DNA of 54,015 bases from an uncultured Clostridia bacterium (GTDB taxonomy: Bacteria > Bacillota > Clostridia > TANB77 > CAG-508). The stretch is from NCBI GenBank assembly GCA_947625645.1, contig CANQPE010000008.1, forward strand, positions 1 to 54,015. The letters are read 5' to 3'. The position numbers and the translations under genes were made by a program. Numbering within the stretch: the first letter of the stretch is position 1; each line of letters begins with the position of its first letter. This document shows positions 46,365-54,015 of this stretch, in pieces. The notes beneath the pieces were generated by a model. The model ran no database searches. It saw only the letters and a program-made list of their open reading frames with translations, and was not told the DNA's origin.

Positions 46365-46432
46365 TTAGGGACGGTTCTTTTTTGTTCCTACGGAACAAAA
46401 AAGAACCGTCCCTAATTGTCCCTATTTGTCCC
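46348..46432. repeat. REP palindrome, perfect 41-bp arms (longest in window)
   Basis: Left arm 46348-46388, loop TAC 46389-46391, right arm 46392-46432, no mismatch. It contains the standard core plus two stacked GGGACAA(A/T)TA boxes. It fills the gap between polA and the transglycosylase gene. Its end contributes the first base of the CTA that is the polA TAG stop. Confidence 0.95.
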
Positions 46433-49155
46433 TATTTGCAATCGTACCAATTGGTTGCTTCTGATATTTCTGCAATCAGTGGTACATTTAAGCTAACTGC
46501 AGTTTCCATTTCGTGTTTTAAAATCTGTTTGATTTGCTCTATTTCTTCTTTTGGTGTTTCTATCATCATTTCATCATGCACTTGTAAAACAATTTTTGCT
46601 TTTAGCCCTTCTTCTTGTATGCGACGGTACACATTTATCATTGCAATTTTCATAATGTCCGCTGCGGTTCCTTGGATTGGTGTGTTCATGGCTGCTCTTG
46701 CCCCAAATTGTCTTACCATATAATTTTTGGCTTGTAGCTCTGGTATATATCTTCTTCTGTGAAATAATGTTTCTACATATCCCTTGTTTTTAGCTTGTTC
46801 TGTGATGCTATCCATATAGCTTTTAATTCCTTGGTATTCTGTTAAATATTCATCAATATATTGCTTGGCTTGCTTCCTTCCAATTCCCAATTGTTCTGCT
46901 AACCCAAAATCACTAATGCCATAAACAATTCCAAAATTAACGGCTTTGGCACTTGACCTTTGTTCTTTCGTAACTTCATCGATTGGAGTTTTGAATACCT
47001 TAGAAGCTGCTTGTTTATGGATATCTTCATCATTTTTAAATGCTTGTATCATATGTTTGTCTTGCGAAATATGTGCCAATATACGTAATTCTATTTGAGA
47101 ATAGTCTGCGTCAATATATACCTTTCCTGGTTCTGGTTCAAATATTTTTCTCACCTGTTTTCCAAGTTCAAACCTTGTAGGAATGTTTTGCAAATTGGGT
47201 TCTGTTGAACTAATTCTACCTGTTGCTGTAATGGTCTGATGAAAAAAGGAATGAATTCTTTGTGTTTTAGGATTGATATATGGTTTTAGCCCTTCTACAT
47301 ATGTAGAATTTAATTTCATAAGTTGTCTATATTCTAAAAGTTCTTCGATAATAGGGTCTTCTTTCCTTAATTTTTCTAATACATCTACATCTGTAGAATA
47401 GCCACTTTTTGTCTTTTTGATAACTGGTAGTTTCTTTTTTTCAAACAAGACTTCTCCTAATTGTTTGGTTGAATTAATATTAAATTCTCCGCCTGCCATT
47501 TCATAAATGATGTTTGTTTTTACCTCTAATTGTTGTTTTAACGTATCTCCAAATTTATCTAATTCTTGTTTATTGGCATACATTCCATTCCACTGCATTT
47601 CAGACAATACTTCAAGCGTTGGCATTTCAATCTCTTGAAATAAAGACAAACTTCCTGTTTGTTGTAATTTTTCAGTTAAAGTTCTTTCTAATTGTTCTAG
47701 TAAATAGGCTTTGAAGGCTAATTCCTTTTTTTGGTATTCTTGTTTTACTTCTTCCTGATGGCTGTCTGTTATTTCAAACAAATTCATCTGTTTTTGTGTT
47801 TCTTCTTTTTTTCCAATCGTATCTTCTATGGAAACTCCCAATTGGTCTTCTGCAATTGCTTCTAAACTTAATTTATTATTGGTTGGGTCTAATAAATAGG
47901 CTGCAATTTTAGCATCAAATGTGATTCCATTTATTTTAATGCCTTCTTGCTTTAGTAAAATATACACTTTGCTTAAATGGATTCCTACTTTTTGTATATG
48001 TGTATTTTCAAATACTTCTTTTAATGCTTGTATGGTATGATTTTGTTTAACATCTATGTAATAAACTTTTGGAGCTACATATACACTGATAGTGTTGATT
48101 TTTTCTTTTATGATCTTTTCTGGCTTGTCATCTTGCTCTGTTGCTATTTCAAATATCATTTTGTTCGCCTTTTGGATGGCTTGGATGGCTTCTTCTAGTG
48201 CATTTTCTTTTATTTCGTACCTTTCTTCTAATGGTTGTATCTTTGACTGTTCTTCTGTTTGGCCTGCTTTTTCTAGTTGAAATCTTTCAATATATCTTTT
48301 AAAATTAAGCTCCTGAAATAGGCTATAAACTTCTGGCTTGTCCCATTCTTCCACCTTTAATTCTTCTAATGTATCTTCAATAGGGACTTCTACATTAATG
48401 GTTCCTAATGTTTTAGATAAAAATGCTAACTCTTTATTGTTTTCAATATTTTCTTTTTGTTTTCCTTTTAAATCTGTTTCTCCCGCTTCTAATTTTTGAT
48501 ATAGATTTTCAATGGTTTGATATTGTTGGATTAATTTTAAAGCTGTTTTTTCCCCTATGCCGGGAACCCCAGGAATATTATCAGATGCATCTCCTTGTAA
48601 TCCTTTTACCTCAATTAATTGCTTTGGTTGAATCCCATAGGTCTCTATAATTTTACTTTCGTCATATAAATCTGTTTCTGTTTTGCCACCTTTTGTATGT
48701 GGAATGCGAATGGTAACATGATTGGTTGCTAATTGAAAGGTATCTCTGTCCCCTGAAAGAATGCTAACCTCTAATCCTTTACTTTCTCCAAATTTTGCTA
48801 ATGTTCCTAAGATATCGTCTGCTTCATACCCTTCTTTTTCAATGATGTCTATATGCATTGCTTTTAGAATTTTCTTTATAATTGGCATTTGTTGTGCTAG
48901 CTCTTCTGGCATCCCTTTTCTCGTGGCTTTATACCCTTCATACAATTTATGCCTTGCCGTTGGTGCTTTTAAATCAAAAGCAACTGCCATGTAGTCTGGG
49001 TTCACGTCTTCAATGAGTTTAAATAAAATCGCCAAAAATCCATACACAGCATTTGTATATGTGCCATCTTTGGTGGTAAGCATTTTGCTTCCCATAATTC
49101 CATAAAACGCACGGTTCATAATGCTATTTCCATCAATCAATACTAATTTTTCCAT
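46432..49155 (-). CDS. polA: DNA polymerase I
   Basis: 907 residues. The N-terminal 5' nuclease (about 1-290) has LIDGNSIMNRAFYG and GDASDNIPGVPGIGEKTA. The central 3'-5' exonuclease-like region lacks obvious acidic triads and is probably inactive, as in Bacillus. The polymerase domain has motif A DADYSQIELRILAH, motif B RSSAKAVNFGIVYG and motif C QVHDEMMIE. It removes primers and fills gaps. The stop TAG touches a REP palindrome. The ART-like gene lies just upstream (36 bases). Confidence 0.98.
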   Translation of the reverse strand: MEKLVLIDGNSIMNRAFYGIMGSKMLTTKDGTYTNAVYGFLAILFKLIEDVNPDYMAVAFDLKAPTARHKLYEGYKATRKGMPEELAQQMPIIKKILKAMHIDIIEKEGYEADDILGTLAKFGESKGLEVSILSGDRDTFQLATNHVTIRIPHTKGGKTETDLYDESKIIETYGIQPKQLIEVKGLQGDASDNIPGVPGIGEKTALKLIQQYQTIENLYQKLEAGETDLKGKQKENIENNKELAFLSKTLGTINVEVPIEDTLEELKVEEWDKPEVYSLFQELNFKRYIERFQLEKAGQTEEQSKIQPLEERYEIKENALEEAIQAIQKANKMIFEIATEQDDKPEKIIKEKINTISVYVAPKVYYIDVKQNHTIQALKEVFENTHIQKVGIHLSKVYILLKQEGIKINGITFDAKIAAYLLDPTNNKLSLEAIAEDQLGVSIEDTIGKKEETQKQMNLFEITDSHQEEVKQEYQKKELAFKAYLLEQLERTLTEKLQQTGSLSLFQEIEMPTLEVLSEMQWNGMYANKQELDKFGDTLKQQLEVKTNIIYEMAGGEFNINSTKQLGEVLFEKKKLPVIKKTKSGYSTDVDVLEKLRKEDPIIEELLEYRQLMKLNSTYVEGLKPYINPKTQRIHSFFHQTITATGRISSTEPNLQNIPTRFELGKQVRKIFEPEPGKVYIDADYSQIELRILAHISQDKHMIQAFKNDEDIHKQAASKVFKTPIDEVTKEQRSSAKAVNFGIVYGISDFGLAEQLGIGRKQAKQYIDEYLTEYQGIKSYMDSITEQAKNKGYVETLFHRRRYIPELQAKNYMVRQFGARAAMNTPIQGTAADIMKIAMINVYRRIQEEGLKAKIVLQVHDEMMIETPKEEIEQIKQILKHEMETAVSLNVPLIAEISEATNWYDCK

Positions 49156-49191
49156 GTCACATTCCTTCCTTTCCTTGATTTTTTTGTTATA

Positions 49192-51147
49192 TCAAAAACG
49201 ATAGTCTCTATCATTTTCTTCCCCTGATACTTTTTCTCCAAACAATTTGATTGTTGTTTCTTTTTGGGTTTCTGGTAAGGTTACAGCCTGGCCTATTTTT
49301 TCTAACATTTGGTTGTATTGCCCATATAAATTGGTTAATTTTGCACTTGCTGTCATTTTAGGTTTTCCTTTTATTTGGTTGGTTTGCTGATTTAGCATTA
49401 CCGTTTCTTTGTCTAATCTTTTGGCTTCTTGTCGATTACGAACCCATGAAAACAGACCTTTTCTCGTTTTGGCTGGTAATCCCCTTTTTTGTTTAGCAGA
49501 TGCTCTTTGTATGAGCTCCTCTTGCGTTGGAATGTTTGAAAATATGGATCTCATTGCTCGTTCCATTTGCACCATTTGGGGCGTCAACTTTCCTCCATTA
49601 ATGTCATAGGCGCATTGGTACATATCCGCTAACATTTGCCTCACACTATTTTGCGGATTGGCTATTTGCATTTTTTTGGCTGCATAACGCATTTGAGCTT
49701 CAATATTTTCAACTTTGGCATATTTGAGTGGTGTTTGCCCTAACAATTTATTTAAAAAATTATCTTTTTGGGATATTGCTAGTTTCTTTTGTTCATTTAA
49801 TCTAGTACATGTCGTTTGGTATATCATTTTCTGGACTTTGTCGTTCAAGACTTCTTTTAACTCTAGCCAAGAAGTTTCCTCATAACTTTTTTGCATTTCT
49901 GGCATTGTCTTTACTAATTCTTGTGCCTTTTCATAATGCAATCCCCTATCTGATAAATTTTGATAGGTTTCTTCTATCTGTTGCTTATCATTTTTTGTTT
50001 GCACCCCTGCCGTGATTTTCTTCATCTTCTCTTGCAATTGCTGTTCTAAATTTTGTGTATTCCATGTTTGAATGCCTAATACATTTGCCATATTCCTATA
50101 TTTTTGAATGGTGTGTACAATACTTTTTACATTGCTTTGTGTATTTCCTTGAATCTCTTCCCCTTTTTGTTCCACAATTAATTCTAATTGTCGTACTGCT
50201 TGTTCTAATTTTGCTAATTGTTCTTTCTCTTGCTCTACTTTCTCTTCTTCATGTGTATGGTCTGGTTCGTCTTGAGATGTTGCTTGCTCATTTGGCATTG
50301 TTGCTTCTGCTTCTTGATGTTGATAAACTGTTTTGATGGTTTCTTGCTTTTGCAAATCAATATCTTTTTCCCTCTGCCTGCATAACCCTTTTAACAATTC
50401 TTGCATATTACTTTTATATTCATCCATCTTGATGGTTAGCCTTACCGCTTCTCTTAGCGTGCTATAATCTTTCCTTAACCCTCGATATTCCTCTAATTGT
50501 TTTACAAAATCTTCATATCCATTGACACACAATTCTTTTAGCTCCGCTAATCTTTCTTCACTTACCTCTGGCAATTCCTGCTTTTCTATGGTGACATCAT
50601 AATATTTATACCCCTGCCAATGACTGGTCAATTGCGCTTTGGTTACTTTTGAAAATGGCAATATTAATACTTCTTCCTCATTTGCTACATTTTCATCTCT
50701 CATTTGTTCCACATATACATATGGTAAATCAGGCTGTACTTCTATTCTGATTAACGCTGCCTGGCCATACTCACAGAAACGTTTTGCAATTTGTTCCTCT
50801 TTTGTGGTAGATAGGATTTGATCTACTTCCTTCCCCTCTCGTAGTTTCATCGCTTCTTGCGTTGAAGTCCCCCTCATCAATCTTTTTGCTCCTGCTCCAT
50901 TTCCCTGTTCATAGATGTATCCATAAATATTCACAAAATCTTGAAGCAATGTTTCTATTTCTTCTTTTGAAAACTGCATGTCCCATCCTTTTTCATAGGC
51001 TTTTATCATCCTTGTATATTCCATATCTGATAACACATTTATCTTCGTATGTAAAAAACCAAAATATCTATCTAATGATGCCTTCATTTCCTCTTCACTT
51101 GGCAATCTTTTTTGATACATGTTTCCTTCGTCCATCTTTCCATCCAT
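49192..51147 (-). CDS. Candidate ADP-ribosyltransferase with long coiled-coil region
   Basis: 651 residues, not a recognised named family. The N-terminal part looks like an R-S-E type ADP-ribosyltransferase: RG at 92-93 (LMRGTSTQ), STT at 113-115 followed by KEEQIAKRF, a strand pair ALIRIEVQPDLPYVYVE, and EEE at 157-159 in NEEEVLILPFSKV. These correspond to the Arg, STS and ExE motifs. Residues about 200-450 are highly charged, Gln/Glu-rich and probably coiled coil; the C-terminal part is basic and helical. No signal peptide. The start is uncertain: ATGs at 51147, 51135 and 51120 are in frame. It lies between polA and a HAD phosphatase on the same strand. Confidence 0.6.
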   Translation of the reverse strand: MDGKMDEGNMYQKRLPSEEEMKASLDRYFGFLHTKINVLSDMEYTRMIKAYEKGWDMQFSKEEIETLLQDFVNIYGYIYEQGNGAGAKRLMRGTSTQEAMKLREGKEVDQILSTTKEEQIAKRFCEYGQAALIRIEVQPDLPYVYVEQMRDENVANEEEVLILPFSKVTKAQLTSHWQGYKYYDVTIEKQELPEVSEERLAELKELCVNGYEDFVKQLEEYRGLRKDYSTLREAVRLTIKMDEYKSNMQELLKGLCRQREKDIDLQKQETIKTVYQHQEAEATMPNEQATSQDEPDHTHEEEKVEQEKEQLAKLEQAVRQLELIVEQKGEEIQGNTQSNVKSIVHTIQKYRNMANVLGIQTWNTQNLEQQLQEKMKKITAGVQTKNDKQQIEETYQNLSDRGLHYEKAQELVKTMPEMQKSYEETSWLELKEVLNDKVQKMIYQTTCTRLNEQKKLAISQKDNFLNKLLGQTPLKYAKVENIEAQMRYAAKKMQIANPQNSVRQMLADMYQCAYDINGGKLTPQMVQMERAMRSIFSNIPTQEELIQRASAKQKRGLPAKTRKGLFSWVRNRQEAKRLDKETVMLNQQTNQIKGKPKMTASAKLTNLYGQYNQMLEKIGQAVTLPETQKETTIKLFGEKVSGEENDRDYRF

Positions 51148-51227
51148 CCTTCACTTTTTAATATTTTCCATACGATATAACTTGTTTTTCTCATGGCAAT
51201 CACTTGCTCAAATGCTTTTTTATCCTA

Positions 51228-51833
51228 TCATACTGCTCTTTGTATTTCCAAATTTTTGTCATTCAATATTTCTATACATTTTTCTGTTTGCTCATCATTG
51301 ATTAAATTGTGTGTTTTTACAAAATGTGCCTCTAAAGTTCTTGAAAGGTCCATATCATCTATTGCTACATAATTTGTCACTTCTGGATGTTTGTATATAT
51401 AATATAAGATTTCTAGTTCACGATAAGACCAATGAGAACCATTTGCTTTGGTTTCTATATAGGTAAGTATCTCTTTTTCCGCTACTTGCTCTTCATGCCA
51501 GATGATATTGGTTTCTCCAACCCAATATTGTTCCATATCCCATATTCGTAATAAATCCTTCATTTTATCTTGCAATCGTTCACTTCTCCAATCACTTGAA
51601 ATTACAATTTTAGCCCCTGTTTCTTTTAAGATTCTTTTGATTCTATCTACCGCATCTTTATCCCAATCATAATAGCACGCTCCAATATCTGCTGGATCGT
51701 ATATAGAATAATCTCTGTTATATTTTTCTGACATCTCGTTTTTTAGTACCTGCCAATCATGTTCAAATCTTTCTCGTGATCCATATGGTTGCAAAACCCC
51801 ATCTATATCTAAAAAAATAACTTTCATCCTCAA
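51228..51833 (-). CDS. HAD-like 'Swiss army knife' RNA-repair-type phosphatase
   Basis: 201 residues. HAD motif I is FLDIDGVLQPYG (D9 and D11), motif II ISSDWR, and the acidic motif VAIDDMD near residue 155. The short cap and the DWxxDAVDRIKRIL helix resemble the HAD_SAK family described from RNA repair and conflict systems. It is probably cytosolic, acting on phosphorylated RNA ends or small molecules. It lies 80 bases upstream of the ART-like gene on the same strand. Confidence 0.75.
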   Translation of the reverse strand: MRMKVIFLDIDGVLQPYGSRERFEHDWQVLKNEMSEKYNRDYSIYDPADIGACYYDWDKDAVDRIKRILKETGAKIVISSDWRSERLQDKMKDLLRIWDMEQYWVGETNIIWHEEQVAEKEILTYIETKANGSHWSYRELEILYYIYKHPEVTNYVAIDDMDLSRTLEAHFVKTHNLINDEQTEKCIEILNDKNLEIQRAV

Positions 51834-51909
51834 ACCATTCCTTTCTTACTTTTTTTGTTTGGGTTCCACATAGGGATTGTTCTGAATAATACACTGAAAC
51901 CCATATTAA

Positions 51910-53397
51910 TTATTTTCTACTAATATATTTTTGATTTTTACTTGTAGGTTTATCTGGAATTGTCATTTTTAGTAGTCCTTTTTCTACTAATGGTTTTATA
52001 TAATCTCTTCTAAATCTTGTTCTATTTTTGTAACCTATATATTCCATAATTTCGAAAATATTTTTTTCTTTGTTACAAAATTCAATTATTTTTATATCTA
52101 TTTCGTCTTGTGCCTCATCTTGTGCCTCATCTTGTGCCTTATCTTGTGCCTTACTATTTCCAACTAGTGCTGCAGTTAATTCTCTTACTGTCATATTATT
52201 AACTTCTGCAACAGTCGTTTCATTGAGTACTTTTACTAATGGAACTGTTGCTTTAAAGATATCTCCTTCTTCAAATATTGGCTCCCTTCCTGAATAAATT
52301 TCAGAATAATTTGTTATATTTCTGACTCCACTTCCTAACTCATCTGCAAGTCCTATTTCTCTAAATATTTTTGCAATTTTTGGATTTTTTGAATATGGTA
52401 TACAATTTTCTACTGTAATAAACCCTCTCATTCGAGGTATATTAGGATTCTCAGTATAAATAGATTCTTTTGTTATAATCATTCTTGAAGTTATACCACT
52501 TGTTAGTTCTCTATGAATTAACAAATTGCAACATAATTCACGGGCTATCTTATCTCTAATACTATTGCTATGGGAACCTTCAAGATAAAATTTATCATTA
52601 GTGTGTTTTTGAACAAATTGCATTAATCTTTCATAACTATCTATTAAATTTGTAATAATTACATCTCTATCATCATATCTATCCATATTTTCGTTTCTAT
52701 ATATTGCATCTGTTTTAAAATGTGATAAACATGACATAATTATTTCATCTTTTCCAAATAGTAAAATTGCTGCAAGAGTTAGTCCTTTTTCTTTCGTCAT
52801 TACATCTTCTCTATATAATCCTGAACTTTTTATAATTTGCTCATTTGTCATATTTTTCCAAGGATGATTTTCATTTTTTAAAATTGCCCATTTTTTTGCC
52901 TTTTCAAATAAATCTTTTCTTAAATTTCCCATTGTAGCATATGGAAAAATTTTATCCTCAATATGTATTTCTTTTTTTCTTATATACATATCTAGAACTA
53001 AATTACTATTATCCGTAATATCAAAATCTCCATCTTCATTTCTATCATATATTCTTCCACCAGTTCTATGGACTTCTGGTGAGTCAGGAACATTTATATG
53101 CAAAACTGTTTTTCCATCTATCTCATAGTCAGTTATTTTCAAATAGATTGTTGGAGATATTTTTTGAGGATTATTACATAAATTAGCAAAATCTTTTTTC
53201 ATCTGCAACACATAATTTTTATCTACACCAATAATATCTTTTTTATCATTCACTCCTAATATTATGTTTCCACCAAAACGATTTAAAAATGCACATACTG
53301 TTTCAAAAAGATTTTTTGGTAATTTTTGTTTTGCTTCTTTAAACTCTGTATTTATCTTTTCACCTTGATTTATGATATTCTCTACAATGTCAATCAT
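51910..53397 (-). CDS. AlbA_2/Schlafen-type ATP-binding transcriptional regulator-like protein
   Basis: 495 residues. The N-terminal AlbA_2 (Schlafen-like) domain has NTEFKEAKQKLP and FLNRFGGNIILGVND. A GHKL-like ATPase part (about 280-390) has ELCCNLLIHRE, IPRMRGFI and GLADELGSGVRNI. A short AQD-repeat linker (about 415-432) leads to a C-terminal winged-helix region ending in TSKNQKYISRK. Such proteins are often annotated RecG-like or putative DNA-binding and are common in genomic islands and near defence genes. An AGAAGGGAG ribosome site precedes ATG. Confidence 0.88.
   Translation of the reverse strand: MIDIVENIINQGEKINTEFKEAKQKLPKNLFETVCAFLNRFGGNIILGVNDKKDIIGVDKNYVLQMKKDFANLCNNPQKISPTIYLKITDYEIDGKTVLHINVPDSPEVHRTGGRIYDRNEDGDFDITDNSNLVLDMYIRKKEIHIEDKIFPYATMGNLRKDLFEKAKKWAILKNENHPWKNMTNEQIIKSSGLYREDVMTKEKGLTLAAILLFGKDEIIMSCLSHFKTDAIYRNENMDRYDDRDVIITNLIDSYERLMQFVQKHTNDKFYLEGSHSNSIRDKIARELCCNLLIHRELTSGITSRMIITKESIYTENPNIPRMRGFITVENCIPYSKNPKIAKIFREIGLADELGSGVRNITNYSEIYSGREPIFEEGDIFKATVPLVKVLNETTVAEVNNMTVRELTAALVGNSKAQDKAQDEAQDEAQDEIDIKIIEFCNKEKNIFEIMEYIGYKNRTRFRRDYIKPLVEKGLLKMTIPDKPTSKNQKYISRK
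52106..52153. repeat. Four tandem 12-bp repeats inside the AlbA_2 gene
   Basis: Units TCTTGTGCCTCA, TCTTGTGCCTCA, TCTTGTGCCTTA, TCTTGTGCCTTA. On the minus strand they encode the linker (K/E)AQD repeated four times. Because the unit is 12 bases, copy-number change would keep the frame. Confidence 0.9.
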
Positions 53398-53484
53398 ACT
53401 TTCTCCCTTCTAATTTATCGACACACAGTATTTTCTTTAAAACTGTTGATTTATCAACAAAAAATTAGCATTTTTATATTTCAA

Positions 53485-54015
53485 TTAATCAACTGTTTTT
53501 TTGTTTTCATTATTTTTTATATCTTTTGATTGCATCAAAAGTTCATCAAAATCTGAAATATAAATTTGATCTTGTATAATTCTATATTTCTCAAATTCTG
53601 TTTCAGCATGAAGTTTTGCCATTTCTGCTGATATTTTCCCATTATCCTTTAAAATCTCATGATCCCATAATGTTAAAAACCCATTTAGCCTTTTTTCCCA
53701 ATCTTCCATTGTCATAGGAATATGTCTCATTGCTTGCATTTCTGCCAAATCCAAATATGCGGATACCAATCTTTCTAATTGTGAAATTTCCTCTTGAGAT
53801 AAATAATTTTTAGCAATAACTACATCATACCTGTGTATTTTACTATTTGGTGCCCCTTCCCAAGTAGTTAGTCCCATATGTTCTTTTTTATGGTCTGCTC
53901 TATTATATATTATTTCTGCTGCAGTATTACCAGAAATAGCATAATGATTAGCGAATTATTCAATATCAGCAAAAGAAAGACATCCCTTTAATAGAGATGT
54001 CAATTAAGCTGATGT
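53485..54015 (-). pseudogene. RhuM-family protein, broken and running off the window
   Basis: The C-terminal 130 residues (53877-53485: MGLTTWEGAPNSKIHRYDVV, then AKNYLSQEEISQLERLVSAY) are a typical RhuM-family C-terminus. The homologous frame continues upstream as FANHYAISGNTAAEIIYNRA and FADIE. It is interrupted by TAA at 53956-53958, where related proteins have a tyrosine (EYF), and by a second TAA at 54004-54006. RhuM proteins are virulence/mobile-element associated and of unknown activity. It is probably a decayed gene on an island whose start lies outside the window. Confidence 0.75.

Noticed and set aside
52106..52153. CRISPR-like repeat array
   Set aside because: Contiguous 12-base units without spacers, in frame inside a coding region.

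Overview
The window is about 54 kb of a low-GC (A/T-rich) chromosome from an anaerobic, endospore-forming member of the Clostridia, probably an uncultured gut lineage. The spore genes (a gerA-type germinant receptor operon, spoIVA, dipicolinate synthase subunit A, spore photoproduct lyase), an anaerobic flavodiiron protein, HrcA/CIRCE control of groE and AAGGAGG-type ribosome sites support this. I saw no rRNA, tRNA or CRISPR array. Almost all space is coding and most genes lie on the minus strand.

Layout. 1-5.5 kb: a membrane-anchored protein, then the gerA-gerB-gerC receptor operon. 5.6-13.2 kb (minus): secG, groL, groS with a CIRCE operator, pyrG, a cyclophilin, disA and radA. 13.2-14.4 kb: a REP-associated tyrosine transposase flanked by inverted copies of its palindrome. 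14.4-19 kb: mtaB, mreB/mbl, a DUF4363/DUF421 pair and a YvlD-like membrane protein. 19-23 kb: a UAP1-like pyrophosphorylase with a left-handed beta-helix partner, then spoIVA and a small GC-rich gene. 23-33 kb: rlmN, fprA, tyrS, tig-clpP-clpX, rpmB, nth and several very small genes. 33-42.5 kb: a secreted nuclease, splB, a secreted protein, a P-type ATPase, pyk, an acyl-ACP thioesterase and pgi. 42.5-49 kb: uppP, dpaA, a TPR protein, a lytic transglycosylase and polA. 49-54 kb is accessory: a candidate ADP-ribosyltransferase, a HAD 'Swiss army knife' phosphatase, an AlbA_2/Schlafen-type ATPase and a broken rhuM.

The most unusual signal concerns the codon CGG. Three otherwise intact genes (radA, mtaB twice, and a secreted protein at 34967-36155) are interrupted by four +1 frame changes. 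At all four the zero-frame codon is CGG, and skipping its C gives a GGN glycine codon that restores full-length, family-conserved protein. Reading by eye, I found no other in-frame CGG in about 16,000 codons of ordinary genes, with one exception in an atypical GC-rich 59-codon gene. This suggests that CGG is unassigned here and acts as a +1 frameshift (or four-base CGGN) signal. A sequencing artefact remains the main alternative.

A second theme is a family of long palindromes (core GGGACGGTTCTTTTTTGTTCC). They are scattered through the window, are linked to the transposase, and supply the TAG stop codon of five different genes.
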